The notes under the pieces were generated by a model that worked only from the letters and a program-made list of their open reading frames with translations, was not told the origin of the DNA and made no database searches. From an uncultured Eubacteriales bacterium (GTDB taxonomy: Bacteria; Bacillota; Clostridia; Oscillospirales; Oscillospiraceae): 50,593 nt of DNA. Every line of letters starts with the position of its first letter. Position 1 is the first letter of the stretch. The translations under genes were made by a program, and so were the position numbers. Shown in pieces: positions 19,090 through 26,742 of the stretch. The stretch lies in the NCBI GenBank assembly GCA_900321275.1, contig ONVI01000014.1, positions 1 to 50,593 of the forward strand, written 5' to 3'.

Positions 19090-19389
19090 ATGAACAAAGA
19101 AAGCGTTTACGCCTATCTCGAGGGAAGCTGCCGTGGCAGACGGCGCGCGGTCTCCTCGCAAAGGCTCGAGCAGAAACTCAATCTCAGCGGCAACGCGATC
19201 CGCAAGCAGGTCAATGCCCTTCGTCGCAAGGGCGAACCCATCGCGTCCAGCGGCGACGGGTACTTCTACGCCGAGAATGCCGCCGAGGTCTACGCCACGA
19301 TCCGCAGCCTCAAAAAGATGCGTCGGGGTCTCGACGCCGCCATCGAGGGGCTGGAAATGGCTCTCGCGAGATTTGGTGAGGGCTCTTGA
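19090..19389 (+). CDS. Small winged-helix DNA-binding protein
   Basis: A 99-residue protein. Residues about 1-58 fit a winged helix of the HTH_11/BirA type: VSSQRLEQKLNLSGNAIRKQVNALRRKG is the helix-turn-helix and EPIASSGDGYFYA is the wing. The C-terminal helix (VYATIRSLKKMRRGLDAAIEGLEMAL) may dimerise. It overlaps the adenine methylase gene by four bases, so the two are translated together, and it may regulate that operon. AGAAAGGACAAGC precedes the ATG. Confidence 0.65.
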   Translation: MNKESVYAYLEGSCRGRRRAVSSQRLEQKLNLSGNAIRKQVNALRRKGEPIASSGDGYFYAENAAEVYATIRSLKKMRRGLDAAIEGLEMALARFGEGS

Positions 19390-20339
19390 ACGCACCGTTT
19401 CCCTGGGTAGGCGGCAAGGGCAAGCTGCTTTGGATCATCGACGAGCTGGCACCCTACAACTACGATTGCTTTGTGGACGTGTTCGGCGGCAGTGGGACCG
19501 TTCTGCTTAACCGCCCGCTGAAAACAGGCCGCCCGGAGATCTACAACGACCGGGACAGCAATCTCACCAACTTTATGCGGACGCTCCGGCACCGCCCGCT
19601 GGCACTGCTGGCGGAACTGGGCTTTTTGCCCATACACTCCCGCGAGGATTTCATTCTTCTCTGCAAGTTTCTCGACCATAAGGAGGACTATGAGACCTTT
19701 GAGGATGAGGAGCTGACCCTGGCGGATCTTTTCTTCCCGCCGATTGCCGCCAGGATCATCAAGCGCCTGATCCTGAGACACAGCACTCAGACCAGCGTCT
19801 ACCGTGCCGCCGCCTTCTATAAGCGTCAGCGCTGGAGCTTCAACGGCATAGGAGATACCGTCGCCGCCGAACCGATCAATCTGAAAAACTTCTTTGGCCA
19901 AATCCGCGCCTGCGCCCGCAGATTTCAGGATGTATTCATCGAGAACATGGACTTTGAACCGCTGATCCGCAGCCGGGACAGAAAGGGCGTTTTCTTCTAC
20001 TGTGACCCGCCCTATTACGAGGCGGAGAAGTATTACGTCGGCAGCTTCACCGAGGACGATCACCGCCGTCTGCATGATGTGCTGCGCAAGGCAAAAGGCT
20101 TCGTCATGGTCTCCTACAACGACTGTCCCTTCATCCGGGAGCTGTATCGGGACTTCTACATTTTCTCCTTTGAGCGTCAGGATTCTCTTTCCCAAAAGAA
20201 GGGCAAGAAATACGGCGAACTCATCATGACCAACTATGATCCTCGCGTCCATGGAACCCAGATCGTGCTGGCAGAGCAGACCAATCGCTACAAAACTGAA
20301 AACATTCCAAATCTATCTAAACCGGAGGAAAGAATATGA
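19386..20339 (+). CDS. D12-class DNA adenine N6-methyltransferase
   Basis: This Dam-family enzyme transfers a methyl group from S-adenosylmethionine to N6 of adenine. The 317-residue protein has the N-terminal FPWVGGKGKLL motif, FVDVFGGSGTVLLNRP (SAM-binding) and the catalytic DPPYYEAEKYY (about residue 203). No restriction partner lies next to it, so it is an orphan methylase that probably shields the element from host restriction or marks it. The start TTG 19386 overlaps the previous stop. The next gene starts inside its stop (ATGA). The recognition site cannot be read from the sequence. Confidence 0.88.
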   Translation: MNAPFPWVGGKGKLLWIIDELAPYNYDCFVDVFGGSGTVLLNRPLKTGRPEIYNDRDSNLTNFMRTLRHRPLALLAELGFLPIHSREDFILLCKFLDHKEDYETFEDEELTLADLFFPPIAARIIKRLILRHSTQTSVYRAAAFYKRQRWSFNGIGDTVAAEPINLKNFFGQIRACARRFQDVFIENMDFEPLIRSRDRKGVFFYCDPPYYEAEKYYVGSFTEDDHRRLHDVLRKAKGFVMVSYNDCPFIRELYRDFYIFSFERQDSLSQKKGKKYGELIMTNYDPRVHGTQIVLAEQTNRYKTENIPNLSKPEERI

Positions 20340-20812
20340 AGACTGAAATGAAACCCAACTCTATGAAAAAGGGCCTCGAGCTTCCGCCCGAACTGCTGGA
20401 AAAGACCACGCTGCAGGATGCGAAGCGGATCACTGTCTACGGGAACGAATGCAGTGTCGTCATGATGAACGAGGCCATGACCGCCATGCAGATTATCCGC
20501 ACCGTGGACATGCTCAACACCGTGACCCTGGGGCTGATTATGCGCCTGGAAAACGCGGCGAGACTCCATGAGGAGCGCTGCCGCAAGATCGCCGTACCGG
20601 AGGAACTGCTGGATCTGGCGGGTATCCCCAGGAAAGCGCCGCTGCGCATCTGCGCTGACGAGGGCGAAATCTACATCACGGTCGCGGATGAGGAAGACGA
20701 CGATCCGGTGGACGCGCTGCCCTCCTTCCTCCGGGATCTGCTTGACGACCGTGAGCTGGACTTCGGCGCTTTGCGCTGCCTTCTCGAAAGTGAGGAACTG
20801 ATCCATGAATGA
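20336..20812 (+). CDS. Hypothetical ICE protein with AbrB-like C-terminal part
   Basis: A 158-residue protein of unknown function. The segment CRKIAVPEELLDLAGIPRKAPLRICADEGEIYITV resembles a SpoVT/AbrB swapped-hairpin fold, and LPPELLEKTTLQDAKRITVYGNECSVV at the start may be a related half. The end is acidic (EEDDDPVDALPSFLRDLL). CGGAGGAAAGAAT lies before the ATG. It overlaps the methylase stop by four bases and the next gene by eight, so it is part of one coupled operon. A regulator or partner of the methylase is possible. Confidence 0.55.
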   Translation: MKTEMKPNSMKKGLELPPELLEKTTLQDAKRITVYGNECSVVMMNEAMTAMQIIRTVDMLNTVTLGLIMRLENAARLHEERCRKIAVPEELLDLAGIPRKAPLRICADEGEIYITVADEEDDDPVDALPSFLRDLLDDRELDFGALRCLLESEELIHE

Positions 20813-21227
20813 AACGCCGCTTTACACCGGCACGCGGGAGCAGGCGCGGAAAGACGGCCTTGTAAAGCTGTGGCGGGAGAGCTTTAAGGCCAATGTGGAA
20901 TGCAAGATTGCCATTGAAAGCGCGATCCGACGCGGCTTCGACGGCATGCATCTGGCACACGGCTGCGCCTCCGGCGTACTCGATGAATTCGGTACTGAAC
21001 GGGTGAGGTATGTCCTCTCCGCCACTTTGCAGGACAAGGATTACGACGGGCGGTTCAGCCGTGCCAATAAAGCCTGGGGAAAGGAAACAGAGGTCGCACA
21101 TGACCTCTCAAATTATGAGTTCGTCGTGAACTCGCACCCGGCTGTCCTGGACGGATTTATAGACCAGTTCCGTCAGGAATGCCACCAGCGGGAAATGGAT
21201 CACAGCTTCGCGCCTGTGATGATGTGA
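20805..21227 (+). CDS. DUF3849-type ICE protein
   Basis: A 140-residue protein. The pattern PLYTGTREQARKDGLVKLWRESFKANVECKIAIESAIRRGFDG fits DUF3849, a domain found almost only in Firmicute conjugative elements and of unknown function. A second half (YEFVVNSHPAVLDGFIDQFRQEC) is helical. The ATG lies inside the end of the AbrB-like gene. A 63-bp gap follows before the Maff2-type gene. Confidence 0.7.
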   Translation: MNETPLYTGTREQARKDGLVKLWRESFKANVECKIAIESAIRRGFDGMHLAHGCASGVLDEFGTERVRYVLSATLQDKDYDGRFSRANKAWGKETEVAHDLSNYEFVVNSHPAVLDGFIDQFRQECHQREMDHSFAPVMM

Positions 21228-21290
21228 AGGGAGTGATGCATATGTGCTGAGAATCTGTAATCCACAAAACCATATGAAACGGAGGTAACA

Positions 21291-21519
21291 ATGTATAAGA
21301 AAACGAAAAAACTCATAGCCTTGCTCTTCGCGCTCATCCTTTGTATGGCGCTCTCAGTCCCGGCCTACGCCAGCGGGGATGTGGCCAGCGCCGTGCAGAG
21401 CACCTGGACCGCCGCGTCCGAGCAGATCAAGAGTGTCGTCAACAACGTGGTTTTCCCTGCGCTGGACATGATTCTCGTGATCTTTTTCTTCGTGAAATTA
21501 GGCAGCGCTTACTTTGATT
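21291..21519 (+). CDS. Maff2/DUF3852 membrane protein, exon 1
   Basis: The first 76 codons plus one base of a gene split by a group II intron. A signal-like helix (IALLFALILCMALSVPAYA), a short linker (SGDVASAVQSTWTAASEQIKSVVNNVVFP) and the first part of a membrane segment (ALDMILVIFFFVKLGSAYFD) are visible. The strong GGAGGTAAC precedes the ATG. If not spliced, translation runs six codons into the intron and stops (CAPVRAM). Removing 21520-24043 joins GAT-T to AT-CGC and restores DYRQGNRFDWAPP, giving a normal 111-residue product. It lies before the VirB6-like gene, and Maff2-type proteins are small membrane components linked to conjugation. Confidence 0.85.
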
Positions 21520-22122
21520 GTGCGCCCGTGAGGGCAATGTAATCATTCCGGATTTAGCAATCCGGCGGGTAAAAAGCTCATAAGAAAACCCGTCATCACC
21601 CGGTTTACCTGAGAGGGAAACCTCAAACGGGAAAATAGCACTCCGGGAAACCCATAAGTTGGGCAGTTGTCAGCTCACGACTGAATGGGAAGATGAAACG
21701 GATGATATGAGGATAAAAGCTATACTGCCTGAAGCGCAGCCTGAGAGGTCTATATAGGGACTACGACGCAAGACAGCTATGGTCGTATCATGCAGCCGCA
21801 ATGTAGTAGTCGAGCATATGCGGGAGAACTTCTGCATGACTCAACCCCGTGTGGGGAAAAGGGCGAAAACGCTATCCGACAATCATCCACGCCATGATTA
21901 TATTGCTAACCGGGGATTGCCTGTACCGGAATGCCCGAAAGGGCTATGCGTAATGCCGCAAGGTGACAAATTTCAAGATGTAAAAGTCAAGAAAGATGAC
22001 GCTGAATATCCGGCATGGCAACGGAGCCGCCATAGTAGTCCGAGCGCGGGAAAGCCGCGTACATGGCGAAGGGCGGCAGCTTGTTATCTTAACAACAGAG
22101 AAAGGAAGGTGTGCGATACACC

Positions 22123-23940
22123 ATGAGAAATCCTCTCAATTTGTTGAGCAGTTTGCAAAAACACAGCAACGACAGGTCATATACCTATGAGCGGCTGTAT
22201 CGGAATCTGTATAACCGGGACTTATTTCTTCTGGCTTATCAGAATATCTATGCCGCTCCGGGCAATATGACGCCTGGCACCGATGGCAACACCATCGATG
22301 CGATGAGCCTGAATCGCATTGACGGCATCATCGCCCGCCTCAAAGACGAGAGCTATCAGCCTCAACCATCAAGAAGAACCTACATTCCAAAGAAGAACGG
22401 AAAAATGCGGCCGTTGGGCATTCCGTCCTTTGACGACAAGCTGGTACAGGAATGTGTGCGGCTCATGCTGGAAGCAATCTATGAAGGGAGCTTTGTCAAA
22501 ACCTCTCACGGTTTTCGCCCAAAGCACAGCTGTCACACGGCGCTGGAACAGGTGCAGAAATCTTTCAGTGGGGTGAAATGGTTTGTTGAAGGAGACATTA
22601 AAGGCTTCTTTGACAACATCAACCATGAAGTCATGGTAAACATCTTAGCTGAACGCATTCAAGACGAACGGCTCCTGCGCCTGATACGGAAGTTTCTGAA
22701 AGCCGGTTATCTGGAGGAATGGCACTTCCACAATACATACAGCGGCACGCCGCAGGGAGGAATCATCAGCCCGATTCTTGCTAACATCTACCTGGATAAG
22801 CTGGATAGATTCATGGAAGAGCTGAAAGAAGACTTCGACTGTGGGAAAAAGCGGAAACTGCTGCATGAGGCCATGCTGATGCAGGCACGACATGAACGGC
22901 TCGCAAAAAAGCTGAGGGGAACAACAGAGGAAACGGAAATAAAGCGGATTACGAGAGAACTGCGGGAACTGGAATTGCTCAGGATCACCATTCCATATGG
23001 TGATCCGTTTGATCCCGGTTACAGGCGTCTGCAATATGTCCGCTATGCCGATGACTTCCTGATCGGAGTGATTGGAAGCAAAGAGGATGCGCAGCGAATC
23101 AAGGAAAAGGTAAAAGCGTTCGTCGCGGATGAGCTCAAATTGGAGTTGTCTGATGAAAAGACACTGATTACCCATTCCGAAAAAAGAGCGCGTTTTCTCG
23201 GGTATAACATCTACGTTCGACGCTCTGTTGCGACAAAGCGAACCAAAGACGGGTGGGTGCGAAGGCATCTGAACGGCTCGGTTTGTCTGGAAATGCCCAG
23301 CGAAATTATGCGGAAAAAGCTGCTGGAATACAGTGCTATGAGCATCGAAACCACGGTTCACGGCAAAGAGAACTGGAAAGCGCAGGCGCGGGTATATCTC
23401 ATAAACAACGATGCGCTGGAAATTCTCGACCAGTATAACAGTGAAATCCGGGGCTTTCGAAATTACTACCGTATCGCCAACAATGCCTCTCATGTCAGCG
23501 CTTTTGGGTACATCATGCAGTACAGTATGTTTAAGACCTTTGCTGCAAAATACCAGATCTCCATGCGAAAAGCAATAGCCCGCCTCCGTATTGGCAAAAA
23601 CTTTGGGGTAAGGTTCATAGGAAAGACGGGAAAGCAGGAAATCCGGCTATTTTACCATGACGGCTTTGCAAGAAAACGCATGGTAAAAGATGCTGTGATA
23701 GACAGTATCCCCAACACGGTGAGATTTACAAGCAGCACCAGCTTGATGGACAGACTGGCCGCGCGGCAATGCGAGCTGTGCGGGAAAACGGATGTGGATA
23801 TAGAAATGCACCATGTTCGAAAGCTCAAGGATTTGAAAGGAAAATATGAATGGGAACGTTTCGTGATTGCGCGAAAACGTAAGACGTTGGCGCTTTGCGT
23901 GGACTGCCATCGGAAACTTCACAGTGGCAAACTGAATTAA
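22123..23940 (+). CDS. ltrA: Group II intron reverse transcriptase/maturase with HNH endonuclease
   Basis: A protein of about 605 residues that helps its intron splice and spread by target-primed reverse transcription. The RT domain covers about 30-360: TYIPKKNGKMRPLGIP, the active-site YADD at about residue 308, and GTPQGGIISPILANIYLD. The maturase (X) domain is about 390-500. A C-terminal HNH nuclease has CELCGKTDVDIEMHH and CVDCHRKLHSGK. All active-site residues are present, so the intron may be mobile. I use ATG 22123; the GTG at 22111 is too near AAGGAAGG. The insert between RT blocks (ERLAKKLRGTTEETEIKRITRELREL) is a common family feature. Confidence 0.95.
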   Translation: MRNPLNLLSSLQKHSNDRSYTYERLYRNLYNRDLFLLAYQNIYAAPGNMTPGTDGNTIDAMSLNRIDGIIARLKDESYQPQPSRRTYIPKKNGKMRPLGIPSFDDKLVQECVRLMLEAIYEGSFVKTSHGFRPKHSCHTALEQVQKSFSGVKWFVEGDIKGFFDNINHEVMVNILAERIQDERLLRLIRKFLKAGYLEEWHFHNTYSGTPQGGIISPILANIYLDKLDRFMEELKEDFDCGKKRKLLHEAMLMQARHERLAKKLRGTTEETEIKRITRELRELELLRITIPYGDPFDPGYRRLQYVRYADDFLIGVIGSKEDAQRIKEKVKAFVADELKLELSDEKTLITHSEKRARFLGYNIYVRRSVATKRTKDGWVRRHLNGSVCLEMPSEIMRKKLLEYSAMSIETTVHGKENWKAQARVYLINNDALEILDQYNSEIRGFRNYYRIANNASHVSAFGYIMQYSMFKTFAAKYQISMRKAIARLRIGKNFGVRFIGKTGKQEIRLFYHDGFARKRMVKDAVIDSIPNTVRFTSSTSLMDRLAARQCELCGKTDVDIEMHHVRKLKDLKGKYEWERFVIARKRKTLALCVDCHRKLHSGKLN

Positions 23941-23947
23941 CAAGGGG

Positions 23948-23983
23948 GAAGCCGTGTGCGCTGAGAGGTGCAAGCACGGTTTC
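23948..23983 (+). ncRNA. Group II intron domain V
   Basis: The 36-nt hairpin runs from GAAGCCGTG to CACGGTTTC. It contains the catalytic AGC triad at 23950-23952, an upper stem closed by a GAGA (GNRA) tetraloop, and the usual internal bulge. It lies eight bases after the maturase stop. Confidence 0.85.
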
Positions 23984-24043
23984 GAGGCGAGTATTTGGAA
24001 ACCTGCCGCAGTAATGCGGTAAGGCGCCGGGTACTTAGCCTAC

Positions 24044-24150
24044 ATCGCCAGGGAAATCGCTTCGATTGGGCGCCCCCTGCGATTCTGTTTGTCTGCCTGG
24101 TCTTTACCCTGACCGCGCCCACCTACATCTGGACCATCATCGGAGCATGA
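24044..24150 (+). CDS. Maff2/DUF3852 membrane protein, exon 2
   Basis: The last 35 residues of the split gene: after the shared Tyr codon, RQGNRFDWAPPAILFVCLVFTLTAPTYIWTIIGA and a TGA stop. It contains the second membrane helix. It has no start of its own and depends on splicing. The VirB6-like gene begins 61 bp later. Confidence 0.85.
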
Positions 24151-24211
24151 GCAAAAGGGTTGCCCGCTTCCCCATATAGGCGGGCTGCCGGACGGAAAGA
24201 GGTGATCCCTT

Positions 24212-25111
24212 TTGTTTATATGGGACTTTGTTGCCAAGACCGTGCTGGACGAGATCATGGACTGGATCTACGGACAGATTATTGGCTTTCTTGGCAACTT
24301 TTTTGCTGAAATGGGTGGGATGGGCGTGGAACTGTTTGAAATGCCCTGGGTGCAGAATATTGTGAGCTTCTTCTCCAATCTGGCCTGGGCTCTGTACGGG
24401 ACCGGTCTGATCGTCGCCTGCTTTGAGTGCGGGATTCAGGCATCCAGCGGCAAGGCGGACGTCAAGGGTACCGCCCTCAACGCGATCAAGGGCTTCATGG
24501 CGGCGGGACTTTTCAACATTGTTCCGCTTCGGCTGTATGAGCTGGCGATCTCCCTGCAAGGCTCGCTGACCCGTGAGATTACAGGCTACGGCAAGCCCAT
24601 CGGGGAGGTCGCCAATGAGATACTGGAGAATTTCTCAAAGGTGGAGAAAGTGTCCGACCTCATTACCACCGGCTATTCCGGCTTCGGGACGATCACCAGC
24701 GCCATCATGGTCATCTTTTGCATTATCCTCATGGCCTATGCCGTGATCAAGGTGTTCTTTGCCAATCTCAAGCGCGGCGGGATCCTGTTGATCCAGATCG
24801 CCGTAGGGAGCCTGTACATGTTCAGTGTCCCCCGCGGCTACCTCGACGGATTTACCCAATGGTGCAAGCAGGTCGTGGGCCTCTGCCTGACAGCCTTTTT
24901 ACAGGCGACGATCCTGGTGGCGGGCTTGATGGTGTTCCGGGAAAAGGCGCTGCTGGGTCTGGGCCTCATGCTCTCCGCAGGCGAGATCCCACGCATCGCC
25001 GGTGCTTTTGGCATGGACACCAGCACGAGAGCCAATCTCATGAGCGCCGTGTATACCGCACAGGCCGCGGTCAACACCACCCGAACCGTCGTGCAGGCGG
25101 TGACCAAGTGA
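24212..25111 (+). CDS. VirB6/TrbL-like conjugal transfer membrane protein
   Basis: A polytopic membrane protein of the inner-membrane channel of the type IV secretion system. The 299 residues contain about six hydrophobic segments (WALYGTGLIVACFECGIQA, IFCIILMAYAVIKVFF, GGILLIQIAVGSLYMFSVPRG, LTAFLQATILVAGLMVF). The terminal helix is polar (STRANLMSAVYTAQAAVN), as in the CD1107/TrbL-type proteins of Gram-positive ICEs. The start is TTG 24212 behind AGAGGTGATCCC. It overlaps the methylase gene that follows by four bases. Confidence 0.85.
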   Translation: MFIWDFVAKTVLDEIMDWIYGQIIGFLGNFFAEMGGMGVELFEMPWVQNIVSFFSNLAWALYGTGLIVACFECGIQASSGKADVKGTALNAIKGFMAAGLFNIVPLRLYELAISLQGSLTREITGYGKPIGEVANEILENFSKVEKVSDLITTGYSGFGTITSAIMVIFCIILMAYAVIKVFFANLKRGGILLIQIAVGSLYMFSVPRGYLDGFTQWCKQVVGLCLTAFLQATILVAGLMVFREKALLGLGLMLSAGEIPRIAGAFGMDTSTRANLMSAVYTAQAAVNTTRTVVQAVTK

Positions 25112-26623
25112 ACGTCCTCACGATGGGGAGCCTCTTTGATGGAATAGGAGGCTTCCCGCTGGCCGCTACCCACGCGGGCATCGAGCCGATATGGGCCAGT
25201 GAGATAGAACCTTTCCCAATCGAAGTGACCAAGCACCATTTTCCAAACATGCTCCATGCAGGCGACATCACGAAGCTCGACGGAGCGATGCTCCCGCCTG
25301 TGGACATCATCTGCGGTGGCAGTCCGTGCCAGGATCTCAGTGTGGCGGGCGCAAGGGCTGGGCTTTCCGGCGAGCGTTCAGGGCTTTTCATGGAGCAAAT
25401 ACGGATTATAAAGGAGATGAGAAATGCGGATAAATCTCGTGGTCGGACAGGTATCGCTGTTCGACCACGATTCTGTGTGTGGGAAAACGTCCCCGGCGCC
25501 TTCTCCAGCGCGGGCGGTGAGGATTTCCGGGCAGTTGTTGAATCGTTCGTCCAGATTGAGGAACCACAGATGGATGTTGTTAGACCTCCGGCCGGGCGCT
25601 GGGAATATGCTGGGGCCGTACTGGGAGTACGATCCTGTGTGGCTTGGGTCACCTGGGACGCTCAATACTTCGGAGTGCCCCAGCGCCGTAAAAGAATCTT
25701 CCTTGTCACGGATTTTGCAGGCTACAGCCCCATACAGATATTATTTGACCAGAACCGCCTGCTTGGGAATCCTGCGCCGGGCGGAGGAACGCGGCAAGGC
25801 ACTGCCGAAGATGTTAGAAACGGCCTTGATGATTCAGGCAGGCTTTAAAAAACTATGCCATCGCAGCAGGTTAATTACAACACAGGCGGCGGGCTTTCTG
25901 GCGGAATCCTCCGCCACCGCACATACCGTGGGTTTTGAGGAAGGGCTTGCGCCGACGATGAAAGCTGGAGGCAAAAGCGGCGCGGTCATGCTGCCGACGT
26001 ATTGCCTGACCGACCAGGGTGGGCAGCGCATGGGCTTTGCGGAAGATCAAAGCGGCACGCTCCGTGCGCAAAGTCACGGACATGAACCGCTGGTGTTTGA
26101 AAACCACGGGATCGATGCCCGTTATACCGGGCCGCATGAAGTCTCGCCCACCATGTCCGCCCGTTACGGCACAGGCGGCAACAATACTCCGCTTGTGGCG
26201 AGGGAAACAGCATGGTGCATCACCGGTAACGCTATAGACAGGGAGCCGCAGAACGGCGGAAACGGCCTCGGGATCGACGAGAATATCGCGTTTACTCTGA
26301 CCGCAACCGATCACCACGCCGTGTTCAGCCGTCAGAGGACAGACCTGTTCAAGCCTGACGAGACAGCAAGTACAGAAAGCGCTCGCCAATATAAGGACGC
26401 GACAGATCTGGTACTGGAGGCTCTGTTGATCCGCCGACTGATGCCGGTCGAGTGCGAACGGCTTCAGGGTTACCCGGACGGATGGACGGACCTGTCCGGC
26501 GCGTCGGATTCCGCCCGCTACAAAGCGCTCGGCAACAGTGTGGCGATTCCCTGCGTAGATCGTCTTATGTTGGGAATCGCTACGGCGTACCAAAAGGAGT
26601 TGCGCTACGAGCTTCCGCAATAA
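25108..26623 (+). pseudogene. DNA cytosine-5 methyltransferase, frameshifted
   Basis: The enzyme would methylate C5 of cytosine. The N-terminal frame (GTG 25108 to stop 25848) carries GSLFDGIGGFPLA (SAM site), SPCQDLS with the catalytic Cys74, CVWENVPGA and PQRRKRIFLV. The C-terminal frame (readable from about 25877 to 26623) carries the target-recognition region and the last motifs, MPVECERLQGYPDGW and YKALGNSVAIPC. Between them homology passes through a third frame (ALKNYAIAAG, about 25841-25872), so there are two frame changes within about 40 bases, one beside a run of six As. All catalytic motifs survive, so loss may be recent, or a sequencing or assembly error. It is the second methylase of this ICE. 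Confidence 0.8.
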
Positions 26624-26646
26624 TATGGAAGGGAGGGATTCATCAC

Positions 26647-26742
26647 ATGAACAGACAAATCCCAAAAGCAAGGCCGCCTCCTTTGTATGAGGCGGAAAAA
26701 CACATTCATCATCCAAATCATACAGCAGAGGAGGCTCTATGA
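26647..26742 (+). CDS. Possible 31-residue leader peptide
   Basis: ATG 26647 follows GGAGGG at nine bases and the frame ends overlapping the ATG of the adhesin gene (ATGA). The peptide is polar and rich in Pro and His (NRQIPKARPPPLYEAEKHIHHPNH). Its coding region contains a hairpin, CCGCCTC/GAGGCGG, followed by AAAAA. It may only couple translation of the adhesin, or be chance. Confidence 0.35.
   Translation: MNRQIPKARPPPLYEAEKHIHHPNHTAEEAL

Larger units (their letters stand above)
21520..24043 (+). mobile_element. Group II intron (2,524 nt) inside the Maff2 gene
   Basis: The 5' end GTGCGCCC fits the group II GUGYG rule, and the 3' end TAC fits the AY rule. Domain V is at 23948-23983 and a domain VI helix follows, with a bulged A at 24037, seven bases from the 3' end. 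Domain IV holds a reverse transcriptase/maturase gene (22123-23940). Excision restores the host frame exactly. A possible EBS1 is AGTCGAG (21808-21814), which can pair with the last seven exon bases TTTGATT using wobbles. It lies in a coding region and not after a terminator, so a IIC type is unlikely. Confidence 0.93.
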
